From contig NZ_JARRAB010000011.1 in NCBI RefSeq assembly GCF_030376615.1, positions 1 to 64,000 of the forward strand: a stretch of DNA of 64,000 nt, written 5' to 3'. The notes beneath the pieces were generated by a model. It was not told where the DNA came from. It did no database searches and saw only the letters and a program-made list of their open reading frames with translations. Both the position numbers and the translations under genes were made by a program. Below are positions 27,414-36,397 of this stretch, one piece after another. Source of the DNA: Pseudomonas sp. sp1636. GTDB taxonomy: Bacteria; Pseudomonadota; Gammaproteobacteria; Pseudomonadales; Pseudomonadaceae. Position 1 is the stretch's first letter, and each line of letters begins with the position of its first letter.

Positions 27414-28655
27414 CTATTGCCCTGCGCGCACCACCTGCGCCGGTGTGCGGCGCATCAGCACCTGGCCGGCGCGGATCGACACCAGGGCGTGGCCCTGGCT
27501 GCGCAACATCTCGTAGTCGCTGGCGGCAGACAGAATCAGTAGGTTGGCCGGACGGTCGGCTGCGATGCCATAGCCCTCGCCCAGGTTGAGGGTTTTCGCG
27601 CTGTTGTCGGTGACCAGATCCAGCGCCCGCTGCAAGTCCTCGAAGCCGAGCATGTGGCAGATGTGCAGCCCGGCGTCGAGGACGCGCAGGATGTTGCCGT
27701 TGCCCAGCGGATACCAGGGGTCGAGGATGGAGTCCTGGCCGAAGCAGACATTCAGTCCGGCACGGTCGAGTTCGGCGACCCGGGTCAGCCCGCGGCGCTT
27801 GGGATACACATCGAAACGGCCCTGCAGGTGGATGCTCTCGGTGGGGCAGGAAACGAAGTTGATCTGCGCCTGCTTGAGCAGGCGGAACAGCTTGGCGCAA
27901 TAGGCATTATCGTAGGAGCCCATGGCGGTGGTGTGGCTGGCCGTGACCCGCGCGCCCATTCCACGCACACGCGCCTCTTCGGCGAGCACCTCGAGAAAAC
28001 GCGAGTGCGGGTCGTCGGTCTCGTCGCAATGCACGTCGACCAAACAGCCAGAGCGTTCGGCCAGATCCATGAGGAACCCGATCGAACTGACGCCCTGCTC
28101 GCGAGTGTTCTCAAAATGCGGAATACCGCCCACCACGTCGGCGCCCAGTTCCACCGCCCGCTCCATCAGCACACGGCCATTGGCGTAAGACTCGATACCC
28201 TCCTGGGGGAAGGCCACGATCTGCAGGTCGATCAGGTGGCGGGTTTCCTCGCGCACCTCGAGCAGCACCTTGAGCGCCGCCAGGCTCGGATCGCTGACGT
28301 CGACATGGCTGCGCACGTGCTGGATGCCGTGATCGACCAGCATGTCGATGGCTTTGCGCGCACGGCTCTTGCTGTCTTCGTGGGTAATCAGGGCCTTGCG
28401 CTCGGCCCAGCGTTCGATGCCCTCGAACAGCGTGCCACTGAGGTTCCAGCTCGGCTCACCCGCGGTGAGGGCCGCGTCGAGGTGGATATGCGGCTCGACG
28501 AAGGGCGGCACCACCAGGTTACCGCCGGCGTCCAGTTGGTCTGCGGCGGCGACCAGCGCCTGCGACTGCGCAACTATCGCGGCGATGCGCGCCTGCGCCA
28601 GTTCAATGCGGAACAGGCCGCTACGACCACGCAGGCGCGCATTGACGATATTCAT
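27414..28655 (-). CDS. codA: Cytosine deaminase
   Basis: A 413-residue amidohydrolase that converts cytosine to uracil in pyrimidine salvage. Motifs are PPFVEPHIHLDAALTAG (first metal His pair, about 50-66), HVRSHVDVSDPSL, HCDETDDPHSRF (His/Glu of the active site), ASHTTAM and CFGQDSILDPWYPLG (late metal Asp), all matching CodA. ATG 28655 has AGGAG 6 bases upstream. No permease gene (codB) is next to it. Its 3' end is 46 bases from the convergent glutaredoxin-like gene. Confidence 0.9.
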   Translation of the reverse strand: MNIVNARLRGRSGLFRIELAQARIAAIVAQSQALVAAADQLDAGGNLVVPPFVEPHIHLDAALTAGEPSWNLSGTLFEGIERWAERKALITHEDSKSRARKAIDMLVDHGIQHVRSHVDVSDPSLAALKVLLEVREETRHLIDLQIVAFPQEGIESYANGRVLMERAVELGADVVGGIPHFENTREQGVSSIGFLMDLAERSGCLVDVHCDETDDPHSRFLEVLAEEARVRGMGARVTASHTTAMGSYDNAYCAKLFRLLKQAQINFVSCPTESIHLQGRFDVYPKRRGLTRVAELDRAGLNVCFGQDSILDPWYPLGNGNILRVLDAGLHICHMLGFEDLQRALDLVTDNSAKTLNLGEGYGIAADRPANLLILSAASDYEMLRSQGHALVSIRAGQVLMRRTPAQVVRAGQ

Positions 28656-29200
28656 GAAGACTCCTGATCGACTCGGCTGCTCGGCCTGATAGCCGAATTC
28701 AGGCATACCTTAACAGGCCCGCGGAACCTGCAGCGAGCGCCGACCGGAGAGCCAGCCGTTCAATGTCTGAACCGGTGGCCCGGTCACTCATCCAGTTCGG
28801 GTTTGCCGCCGATCACGCATTCATGCAGCACCTTGCCAGCAGGGCGAGCATAAACGTCCAGATCAAGGCAATTCGCCGCAATGTTCCCACGGCCTCATTT
28901 ACAACATGAGTTCCGGCCATTTTTGCCTGGTCTTGGCCGCCTCGCCTACATGGTTCAACGGCCGGCTAAAGACAGTGGCTTTTGCGCAGCAGCACAAGCG
29001 TTAAGTCCGACGGACTCCTAGAATAGCAATTGGCGCTCGATCTCAACTCGCCCCGACAGTGCGAGCCGTGAGCCTAGCCCAACAGGTGGGTGTTGTTGGG
29101 CGGCGTTGCTCGGCGCCTACCGACGGTTTGGAGTCATGCGCTAGTGCCGGACAGTTGCCTGGCCAACCGAATGGCGCGACAGCCCGCATGCAGGAAACCT
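28656..29200. other. Gene-free region between codA and P-type ATPase
   Basis: About 545 bases hold divergent promoters and a decayed half copy of the 'GTTGAAAAA' repeat (28896-28968). The stretch AGCCCAACAGGTGGGTGTTG near 29075 could fold into a hairpin. No convincing open frame is seen. Confidence 0.4.
28896..28968. repeat. Decayed right half of the GTTGAAAAA element
   Basis: CATTTACAAC...CCATTTTTGCCTGGTCTTGGCCGCCTCGCCTACATGGTTCAACGGCCGGCTA aligns with the right half of the intact copy at 62276-62421 (same CATTTACAAC, GCCTCGCCTACAT and TTCAACGGCCxGCTA blocks). The left terminal repeat is missing. Confidence 0.55.
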
Positions 29201-31696
29201 ATGAGTATTGAACTGCCGTCCGGGCTGAGCCAACAGCAGGCCGCCGCCCGGCTCAGCGCCGAAGGCCCCAACGAGCTGGGCACCGATCAGCGTCGCAGCC
29301 TGTTCAGCACCGCCCTTAGCGTTCTGCGCGAACCGATGTTCTTGCTGTTGCTGGGGGCCGGGGCGATTTACCTGACCATGGGCGACCCGCGTGAGGCGTT
29401 GATCCTGCTCGGTTTCGTGCTGATCATCATCTCCATCACGGTGTTCCAGGAGCGCCATACCGAGCGCACCCTGGAGTCTCTGCGCGACCTTTCGAGCCCC
29501 CGAGCCCTGGTCATCCGGGACGGCAAGCCGCAGCGCATAGCCGGGCGCGATGTGGTGCGCGGGGACATTCTGATGCTCGCCGAAGGCGACCGCGTGCCCG
29601 CCGACGGCCTGCTCCTGCAGGCGCACGAACTGGCCGTGGATGAATCGATGCTCACCGGCGAATCCGCGGCGCTGGCCAAATTTGCCGATGGCAGCGAGGT
29701 ATTCGCCGGCACCCTGGTGGTGCGCGGGCAAGGCTTGATGCGGGTCAGCGCCACCGGCAGAGCCACCCAGATCGGCCATATCGGCCAGTCACTGCAAGAC
29801 ATCTCCCTGCAGTCGGCCCCGTTGCAGGGAGAAATCGCCCGCCTGACGCGACGCCTGGCGTTGATCGGTGCCGGTTTGTGTGTGCTGCTGACCTTGCTCT
29901 ATCAGCTGTTGCGCGGCGGCTGGCTGGAGGCGTTACTGGCCGGCATCACCCTGGCCATGGGCATCCTGCCGCAGGAACTGCCGGTGATCCTGATCATCTT
30001 TCTGGCCCTCGGTGCGCGCAGGATCGCCCGCCATCAAGTCCTGACGCGGCGCCTGAGCAGCATCGAAACCCTGGGGCAGACCAGTGTGCTGTGCGTGGAC
30101 AAAACCGGCACGCTGACGCACAACCGCATGCAAGTGGCGGCCCTGTGCGTCGCCGCAGAGGTGCTCGACGTCGACACGCTGACGTCCGCGCAACTGCCGG
30201 AAGAGTTCCACGAGCTGCTCGAATACGCGGTGCTGGCCAGCGAAATCGAACCGCACGACCCGATGGAGCAAGCCTTTCAGCGCTTCGCCCATGACTACCT
30301 GGCTAACACCGAACACCTGCACCCGGATTGGCTGCTGGTGCGCGAATACGAACTGTCACCGGGCCAATTGGCGATGTCGCACCTGTGGCAGGAACATGCC
30401 GCCGAACCGGCGTTCGTCGCCACCAAGGGCGCGCCCGAAGCAATTGTCGACCTCTGCCACCTGTCGCCCAGCGAATCCCAGCACGTCCTGCAACAAGCCG
30501 AACAGCTGGCCGAGCGCGGCCTGCGGGTACTCGGCGTGGCCAAGGCGCGGCATGCCCCCGGTTCGCAATGGCCGGCCATTCAGCACGACTTCGCCTTGCA
30601 GTTCATCGGCCTGCTCGGGTTGGCCGACCCGCTGCGTGAAGACGTTCCCGCGGCCATCGCCGAGTGTCAGCGCGCCGGCATCCGCCTGGTGATGATCACC
30701 GGCGATCATCCGCGCACCGCACGGGCCATTGCCGCCGCCGCCGGCATCGCCAGCACGCGGGTGTGCAGCGGCCAGGAACTGGCCGCGATGGATGCCACCC
30801 AGTTGGCCGACTGCCTGCGCTCGACCAGCGTATTTGCCCGAGTCAACCCGCAACAAAAACTGGCGCTGGTGGAAAGCCTCAAGGCCAGCGGTGAAGTGGT
30901 GGCGATGACCGGCGACGGGGTCAACGATGCGCCAGCGCTCAAGGCCGCGCATATCGGCATCGCCATGGGCAAGCGCGGCACCGACGTGGCGCGCGAAGCG
31001 GCGGCGCTGGTGCTGCTGGACGATGACTTCAGCGCCATCATCGCCGCCATCCGGCGTGGCCGAAAGATCTTCGCCAACCTGCGCCAGGCACTGATCTACA
31101 CCATCGCCGTGCACATGCCGATCATCGGCCTGACCCTCCTGCCCGTCCTGCTGGGGCTGCCCCTGCTGCTGGCGCCGATTCATATCGCCTTTCTCGAGCT
31201 GCTGATCAACCCGGCCTGCTCGATCGTGTTCGAGGCCGAGAGGGGTCGCGACGACCCGATGCGCCAACGCCCACGGCCGCTGCACGAACCCCTGGTAAGC
31301 CTGCGCCACATCGCTCTCGGCATGCTGCAGGGCTTCGGCGTCAGCGTGCTGGTGGTGGCGCTGTACCACAGCGGGCTGGCCAATGGCATGGCGCAGGATG
31401 TGGCCCGTGGCTTGGCCTTCATCACGCTGGTGGTCGCCAACACCGCGCTGATTCTCGCCAACCGCTCATCCGAGCATGGCTGGAGAGCGATGTTCCTGGG
31501 TCTTTCCCTGGTCGGCAAGTGGGTACTCGTCGGCACCCTGGCCATGTTGCTGGCGGTCACCGCCATCGCGCCGATTGCCCAGGTTTTTGCTTTTCAGCCC
31601 GCCGCAATCGGGCAGTGGCTACTGGCTTTCGCCTATGGCGCCGCGCTGCTGATGTTCTTCGAAGCGGTCAAGCTCGGCCTGCGGCAACAGCGCTAA
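29201..31696 (+). CDS. P2-type cation-transporting ATPase
   Basis: An 831-residue P-type ATPase without HMA domain. Features are actuator DESMLTGES (147-155), M4 motif PQELP (257-261), CVDKTGTLTHNRM with D300, N-domain KGAPEAI, MITGDHPRTA and GDGVNDAPALKAAHIGIAMG. The overall order and the pair of C-terminal TM groups fit Ca2+/P2A-like pumps, but M4 has PQELP where Ca2+ ATPases have PEGLP, so the first Glu of the ion site is replaced by Gln. The ion is uncertain (Ca2+, Mn2+ or Mg2+). ATG 29201 has AGGAA upstream. A mobile repeat starts one base after the stop codon. Confidence 0.85.
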   Translation: MSIELPSGLSQQQAAARLSAEGPNELGTDQRRSLFSTALSVLREPMFLLLLGAGAIYLTMGDPREALILLGFVLIIISITVFQERHTERTLESLRDLSSPRALVIRDGKPQRIAGRDVVRGDILMLAEGDRVPADGLLLQAHELAVDESMLTGESAALAKFADGSEVFAGTLVVRGQGLMRVSATGRATQIGHIGQSLQDISLQSAPLQGEIARLTRRLALIGAGLCVLLTLLYQLLRGGWLEALLAGITLAMGILPQELPVILIIFLALGARRIARHQVLTRRLSSIETLGQTSVLCVDKTGTLTHNRMQVAALCVAAEVLDVDTLTSAQLPEEFHELLEYAVLASEIEPHDPMEQAFQRFAHDYLANTEHLHPDWLLVREYELSPGQLAMSHLWQEHAAEPAFVATKGAPEAIVDLCHLSPSESQHVLQQAEQLAERGLRVLGVAKARHAPGSQWPAIQHDFALQFIGLLGLADPLREDVPAAIAECQRAGIRLVMITGDHPRTARAIAAAAGIASTRVCSGQELAAMDATQLADCLRSTSVFARVNPQQKLALVESLKASGEVVAMTGDGVNDAPALKAAHIGIAMGKRGTDVAREAAALVLLDDDFSAIIAAIRRGRKIFANLRQALIYTIAVHMPIIGLTLLPVLLGLPLLLAPIHIAFLELLINPACSIVFEAERGRDDPMRQRPRPLHEPLVSLRHIALGMLQGFGVSVLVVALYHSGLANGMAQDVARGLAFITLVVANTALILANRSSEHGWRAMFLGLSLVGKWVLVGTLAMLLAVTAIAPIAQVFAFQPAAIGQWLLAFAYGAALLMFFEAVKLGLRQQR

Positions 31697-31946
31697 CAGG
31701 CTGTTGAAAAACTACCTACGTTGCCAATACTGCGTTAAAAATGGCTCTGTCCCAATTATGTGTTGCCTGCGCGATCTCTTGTAGGAGGCGCGACCCCGCG
31801 GCGAATGCAGCCCGCAGGGCTGCCTGCCCATCGTTTCGCGGTATAGCCAAAGCTCGCCCCGAGGTCGGGCCTCCTACGAACCGTAGGCAGTTCGCGCCTG
31901 GCGATACAACACCTAACGGGTACAGAGCCTTTTCAACGGCCTGCTA
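31697..31946. repeat. GTTGAAAAA element interrupted by a second element
   Basis: Outer ends are CAGGCTGTTGAAAA (31697-31710) and TTTTCAACGGCCTG (about 31930-31944), the terminal inverted repeats of the family at 62276. The left arm keeps ACGTTGCCAATACTGCGTTA. Inside, GGCTCTGTCCC (31743-31753) and GGGTACAGAGCC (31918-31929) form a second inverted pair, so another element seems to have replaced or invaded the middle. The outer element begins right at the ATPase stop and ends 15 bases before the YjdF stop. Confidence 0.6.
31781..31877. repeat. REP pair within the nested element
   Basis: GTAGGAGGCGCGACC (31781-31795) and GGTCGGGCCTCCTAC (31863-31877) are opposed ends of a REP-pair (BIME-like) unit common in Pseudomonas (usual form GTAGGAGCGxxxTTxxxCGCGA). 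Confidence 0.55.
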
Positions 31947-31960
31947 ACCGCCTGAGCGTT

Positions 31961-32581
31961 TCAGCGCGGGTTGACCGGGCCTTGCGCTTTACCCAGCGCG
32001 AGCAGCAGCAACAGGCTCAAGGCGCCCAGCATGGCCAACCCGGAATCTTTCTGGGCATCCCATTCGTCGCCCTGAGTCCCGAGGAAGGCCGACCCCAGCT
32101 CCGGACTGACCAGCACGGCCGCGAGCATTTCCACCTGTTCGTAGAGCGCGCTCATGGCCATCACCACGGCGAGGCTGAGGATCGCCAGCCACCTGCCCGT
32201 GAGCCCAGCCAAACGTCGCAGTAACTCGCGCAGGGGGTAAACCAGCAGCAAGCCAAAGGAGAAATGCACCAGCCGGTCGTAGTGGTTGCGGCCAAGCGCA
32301 AAAGCTTCCTGAAACCAGAAACCCAGAGGCGTTTCCGAGTAGGTGTAATGGGAGCCGTACAGATGCATGCCGATGAACAGGGCGAACAGCCAGTAAGCCG
32401 TCAGGGAAAAGGCAAAGCGTCGATAGGTCGCCAGCAACAGGCCGGCGGCAAGGAACACCAGCAGGTTTTCCAGCAACCAGTCCTCGCGGCTCAAGGGGTT
32501 GATCGCGGCCCATAACCAGATCAGCACGAGCAGAACCAGGATCAGCGCCAACTGGATTTTGCGGCTGGGGGTTTCGCTCAT
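31961..32581 (-). CDS. DUF2238 (YjdF-like) membrane protein
   Basis: A 206-residue inner-membrane protein with six hydrophobic segments. The motifs HLYGSHYTYSETPLGFW and GRNHYDRLVHFSFGLLLVYP, with late FLGTQGDEWDAQKDSGLAMLG, define the DUF2238/YjdF family. The conserved His, Asp and Glu residues suggest a metal site in the membrane, but no function is known. ATG 32581. The convergent nested repeat follows its stop. Confidence 0.88.
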   Translation of the reverse strand: MSETPSRKIQLALILVLLVLIWLWAAINPLSREDWLLENLLVFLAAGLLLATYRRFAFSLTAYWLFALFIGMHLYGSHYTYSETPLGFWFQEAFALGRNHYDRLVHFSFGLLLVYPLRELLRRLAGLTGRWLAILSLAVVMAMSALYEQVEMLAAVLVSPELGSAFLGTQGDEWDAQKDSGLAMLGALSLLLLLALGKAQGPVNPR

Positions 32582-32713
32582 GCGCAGGTGTACTCCAGGA
32601 GGTTGCCGCTAAGGCGACGGGCATTGTCAAAGCAGTCGACAGCGCGACCGCTTCGAACTGTAGCAGCCGGCGAACTGCATCAGCACGCGAGTTTCAAGAT
32701 CGCTGATCGCCTG

Positions 32714-32945
32714 CTAACCCAACATGCTCACATGCTGCGGGTGGCTGGCCACCCGATCTATCGTTTTGATAAGTCCGCTCAGGCGACAACTAGTCTGATA
32801 CAGGGGGTCACAGGCAGGCGCCATCTTCCAGTTCCAGCAGCGGGATCTTGCCGTTGGGATTTTTCGTCAGGAAGGCCTCGCTTTGGGTTTCGCCCCTGAG
32901 GATGTCGATAGGCACCCACCCATGGGCAATGCCGAGCAAGTGCGC
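32714..32945 (-). pseudogene. Internally deleted glutathione S-transferase
   Basis: On the minus strand, 32945-32817 encodes LLGIAHGWVPIDILRGETQS and on to the xKNPNGKIPLLELEDG region, nearly the same as the start of the intact GST at 37515-38117. At 32760-32714 the C-terminal piece DRVASHPQHVSMLG and a stop are found. The 400 bases between, and the first 20 codons, are missing, with 50 unrelated bases at the join. This is a dead duplicate of the GST gene. Confidence 0.7.
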
Positions 32946-33100
32946 ACAACCCCCGTGAACGGGGAGGATTTCGCTCGCCTTGGGTAATATAAGGCGACCA
33001 CCCCCGCCTCGCCTCTGCTGCGCCGGAGAGTCTTCCCCCTTGCTCCCACTGCAGTGGTCGTTTCAGCCCGTTTGCTGGCAACTCGAGCACCTCGCCGTCG

Positions 33101-33319
33101 CTACCTTTTGCCGCCTGCAACCAGCAACAGCCCTCCCACCAAGATCGCGCCGATACCGGCCCAGATGGGCACATTGACCCGTTGCTGTTCAGCCACTTCC
33201 ATATGTAGCGGGCCCACATCGACCCGATGGGTCTCCTTGGTGTAGCTAAAGCCGCCATAGGCGAGCGCCAAGGCGCCCGCGACTATCAGCACCAGCGCTA
33301 ACATTCTCCTTCCGTCCAT
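33101..33319 (-). CDS. DUF3185 small membrane protein
   Basis: A 72-residue protein with two TM segments (about 7-26 and 50-68) joined by a loop SYTKETHRVDVGPLHMEVAE. This pattern is DUF3185, a family common near envelope-stress genes. ATG 33319 has AGGAG 8 bases upstream. It is 80 bases downstream of the lmo0937-type gene on the same strand and may be in its transcript. Function unknown. Confidence 0.75.
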   Translation of the reverse strand: MDGRRMLALVLIVAGALALAYGGFSYTKETHRVDVGPLHMEVAEQQRVNVPIWAGIGAILVGGLLLVAGGKR

Positions 33320-33399
33320 CCGTCTTCTCCTGCAAGCAGCACTTGCGCACTTGAGTAGCACCTGCGGGAAGCCCCCAGGCGCTACTGGGGTCGTCAGGG

Positions 33400-33546
33400 T
33401 TACAACCGCCGACCCTGGATCACCCGGATCAGTATCACCACAATTGCCACAACCAGCAGAAGGTGGATCAAGCCGCCCATGGTGTACGAGGAAACCAGCC
33501 CCAGCGCCCACAGAACCAACAAGACAATCACAATGGTTTCGAGCAT
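33400..33546 (-). CDS. lmo0937-family 48-residue membrane protein
   Basis: A tiny protein: MLETIVIVLLVLWALGLVSS followed by a second hydrophobic helix and the basic end RVIQGRRL. Length and sequence fit the lmo0937 family of small stress-induced membrane proteins. ATG 33546 has AGGAA 8 bases upstream. Divergent from the first Crp/Fnr regulator, 246 bases apart, so either could share control. Confidence 0.75.
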   Translation of the reverse strand: MLETIVIVLLVLWALGLVSSYTMGGLIHLLLVVAIVVILIRVIQGRRL

Positions 33547-33792
33547 ATCGGCACTTCCTCTGGTTGACTGGCAGTGATCTGCATGCCACCAGACTGGGCG
33601 CGGCGAGCGGAGCGCGTCTGTGCGATAGCGCACGCACGACATTTGCTGGCGGCGCCAGCGGCTGCAGCACGGGAACGCCCCCGGTTTGACCGGGCCGGTT
33701 ATCGGCGCGTGCGGAAAGTGCTGCGCGCATTGACTATCCTGAGTCAGGAGCAAGCGTGCTTATCCATCAACCACCCTCGACCCGTGAGCGCT

Positions 33793-34539
33793 ATGCCCGA
33801 GAAACCCACCCCCCAGCAGAATCATCTTCTGGCGGCCTTGCCGAGCGAAGACCTGGAGCATCTGCTTCCGTATCTCGAACTGGTACCCATGGCACTCGGC
33901 GCGGTTCTGTATGAGTCTGGGGATGCCATGCGCCATGTCTATTTCCCGACCGATTCCATTGTCTCGCTGCTCTACGTAATGGAGAGCGGCGCATCGGCAG
34001 AAATCTCGGTGGTGGGCAACGAAGGGATTGTCGGCGTCGCCGTGTTCATGGGCGGCGAAAGCACCCCGAGCCGGGCAGTCGTGCAGAGTGCCGGTTCCGC
34101 CTACCGCATGCGGGGCCAGCGGCTCAAGGATGAATTCAACCGCCACGGCGTGCTGCTGCAACTGATGCTGCGCTACACCCAGGCCCTGATCACCCAGATG
34201 GCGCAGACGGCGGTGTGCAACCGGCACCACACGATCGACCAGCAGTTGTGCCGCTGGCTCCTGCTTTCCCTGGATCGCCTGCAGGACAACAAGCTGAGCA
34301 TGACTCAGGAGCTGATCGCCAACATGCTGGGCGTGCGCCGCGAGGGCGTCACCGAAGCGGCGGGCAAGTTGCACAAACTCGGCGTGATCGAATACAGCCG
34401 CGGGCATATCACGGTGCTGGATCGGCCCAAACTCGAGGCTCTGAGCTGCGAGTGCTACGCCGTGGTCAAGAAGGAAACCGATCGCCTGCTCCCCTACCAC
34501 GTCCCCCCCATTCAAGCCAAAGCCCACCCGGTGCATTGA
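33793..34539 (+). CDS. Crp/Fnr-family regulator 1
   Basis: A 248-residue regulator: a cyclic-nucleotide-binding-type beta-barrel (about 20-140; LELVPMALGAVLYESGDAMR, VGNEGIVGVAVFMGG), a dimer helix and a Crp-type winged HTH (about 170-225; LSMTQELIANMLGVRREGVT). There are no FNR-type N-terminal cysteines. The cNMP phosphate-binding Arg-Ala signature is not evident, so the ligand is uncertain. ATG 33793 is used; a GTG three codons upstream is possible. A second, similar regulator follows 140 bases later. Confidence 0.85.
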   Translation: MPEKPTPQQNHLLAALPSEDLEHLLPYLELVPMALGAVLYESGDAMRHVYFPTDSIVSLLYVMESGASAEISVVGNEGIVGVAVFMGGESTPSRAVVQSAGSAYRMRGQRLKDEFNRHGVLLQLMLRYTQALITQMAQTAVCNRHHTIDQQLCRWLLLSLDRLQDNKLSMTQELIANMLGVRREGVTEAAGKLHKLGVIEYSRGHITVLDRPKLEALSCECYAVVKKETDRLLPYHVPPIQAKAHPVH

Positions 34540-34679
34540 ACGCCCCCGCGTTATTGGCATGCCCTTCGTGCTCTAACGAACAGACGCCCACGTGACCGTT
34601 AAGCAGACTGCGTCATCGGCATAGTCTGGGTATCTTCCTTATGCCATCCCTGTTTGTTTCGCCGTAGAAGGAGAAGGGT

Positions 34680-35390
34680 GTGTCGTTCCTCATGCCGATG
34701 CGGGCGGTCAACCGCCTGATCGAAGGCTTGCCAGGCAAGCAACGCGAGAGGGCTTTGCAATGCAGCGAAGCGGTGGAACTGCTCACCGGCGCCATCCTCT
34801 GTGAGCCGGGCCAGACCGTCCGCTACGTGTATTTCCCCCTCACTGGGTTCATTGCCCTGGTGACGACGCTGGCTGGCCACCCGCCGCTGGCAATGGGCCT
34901 GATTGGCAGCGAAGGCATGCTCGGCGTGACGCTGGCCCTGGGCCTCGGCGCCGCCCCCATGCGCGCGCTGGTGCTAAGTCCCGGCACGGCGTTGCGCATG
35001 AGCGCCGCGCAACTCAGACAGCAAATGCGTGACAACCCTGCCTTACTGCGCACGCTCAACCACTACCTGTACATGTTGATGGGCCAAATGTCGCAGAACG
35101 CCGCCTGCACGCATTTTCATGCGATTGAGCCACGCCTGGCGCGCTGTTTACTGATGATGTTGGATCGGACGCAGGCCGGTCATTTCCATCTCACCCATAA
35201 GATCCTGGCCGATATGCTCGGCGTACGCCGCAGTGGCGTCACCATCGCCGCAGGCGCCTTACAGCACCGCAGGCTGATCCATTACAGCCGCGGCGAAATC
35301 CGCATTCTCGACCGCAGGGGGCTCGAGGTAGCGGCCTGCCCGTGCTACGACCCGGGGGCGTGGCCTGATGGAGGCAATCACAATCAGTAG
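34680..35390 (+). CDS. Crp/Fnr-family regulator 2
   Basis: A 236-residue paralogue of the gene before it (shared VYFPxxxFI/SIV, GxEGxxGV, LADMLGVRRSGVT and IHYSRGEIRILDR). Start GTG 34680 is supported by AAGGAGA 7 bases upstream. It keeps the beta-barrel and the winged HTH, and like its neighbour shows no obvious cyclic-nucleotide pocket. The two may form a cascade or heterodimer that controls the envelope genes around them. Its 3' end overlaps that of the convergent glycine-zipper gene by 7 bases. Confidence 0.82.
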   Translation: MSFLMPMRAVNRLIEGLPGKQRERALQCSEAVELLTGAILCEPGQTVRYVYFPLTGFIALVTTLAGHPPLAMGLIGSEGMLGVTLALGLGAAPMRALVLSPGTALRMSAAQLRQQMRDNPALLRTLNHYLYMLMGQMSQNAACTHFHAIEPRLARCLLMMLDRTQAGHFHLTHKILADMLGVRRSGVTIAAGALQHRRLIHYSRGEIRILDRRGLEVAACPCYDPGAWPDGGNHNQ

Positions 35391-35893
35391 CGCTGGATGG
35401 AACCCTTGTCGATCCGCACGTGGTCACCGACCCTCAGGCCGCCAGGGGTTGTCAACGTCAGCGTCTGGTAGGCCCCGTTGTCCATGCGGATGGTAATGGC
35501 ATAGGCCTCCACCTCCTGATTGCGCTTCTCCAGTTGATGGCCGATATAGGCGCCGCCTGCACTTCCGGCGATGGTCGCAGCCGTGTTGCCTCGTCCACTA
35601 CCTACCTGATTGCCTGCCACACCGCCGATCACCGCCCCCGCCAGGGTGCCCAGACCGTAGCCGGTTCCGCCAACGCCCTCGTAGCCTTGTTGCACGGGAT
35701 TAATGGACTCGACCACGCCATAGCCATCGTAGGTGCCCCTTGACTCGGTATTGCTCGGGTATTGCTGATCCGGGTAGGAGGTAGTGGCGGGCGGGTATGA
35801 GTTCGGGGTGGGCGAGTTCACCGTCGTGCATGCGCCGAGCGCAAGGACAGCGGCCACACCCAACACTGGTGCGAATCGATTCATTGTGGTCAT
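35384..35893 (-). CDS. Glycine-zipper outer-membrane lipoprotein (SlyB-like)
   Basis: A 169-residue lipoprotein: signal peptide with lipobox LALGAC (Cys about 22), a Pro/Tyr/Ser-rich linker, then a glycine-zipper 2TM domain (GLGTLAGAVIGGVAGNQVGS and AGSAGGAYIGHQLEKR, about 80-120) and a small beta domain ending QRY. The family stiffens the outer membrane under stress. ATG 35893 is preferred; ATG 35884 is three codons inside. Overlaps the 3' end of the second Crp/Fnr gene by 7 bases. Confidence 0.85.
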   Translation of the reverse strand: MTTMNRFAPVLGVAAVLALGACTTVNSPTPNSYPPATTSYPDQQYPSNTESRGTYDGYGVVESINPVQQGYEGVGGTGYGLGTLAGAVIGGVAGNQVGSGRGNTAATIAGSAGGAYIGHQLEKRNQEVEAYAITIRMDNGAYQTLTLTTPGGLRVGDHVRIDKGSIQRY

Positions 35894-36397
35894 GACAAGT
35901 TGCCTCTCGTGATTCCGGTTGCCGGGAGCCTTGTCTCTATAGACCTCGCCCGAGGGGAAACATCTAACTTCACCGCGACTCGACTCTTGAGCGCAGCCTG
36001 TAGCCATTTAGGCACCCCGTCGGTGCGCTGGCGCGCATGCGCCGCAACAATGTCACAGCGGTACCGTGGCGGGCGCGCAACGCGCTCGGCGCCGAGTTTA
36101 TGGCCGCTGACGATCAGCATGATGAGCACCGCCAAGGTGCCCATGGGTTACAGGACGGCCATGGCCATAGCGGGCAAGCCCTGCCTCTTGGGTTCGCTGG
36201 CGCACAGAGAAGCGCGGCGAACCCGCGCATCCTGCTGGGGTGTGATGGAGCCCGGCTCCCGATGCATGGGGGAAGTCGGCCAGCACCAGAATCGGCTGTG
36301 AGCAACAGTCGGCGTGGCCACTCGACGCACATGCGGGCCCGCGCAATCGGGTTCCTCACACACCACATCCTGTCTATCGCTAGTCGCGGAGTAAACC
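35894..36397. other. Gene-free region before the SYLF gene
   Basis: About 500 bases with no secure gene. A minus-strand frame from ATG 36144 (MGTLAVLIMLIVSGHKLGAE, then basic) is 84 codons long but lacks a ribosome site and a known family, and runs through the likely slyB-like promoter. Treat it as doubtful. Confidence 0.35.

Noticed and set aside
35890..36144. Minus-strand 84-codon frame with one hydrophobic start
   Set aside because: No ribosome site, no family, and it runs through the probable promoter of the glycine-zipper gene; kept only as a doubtful note.
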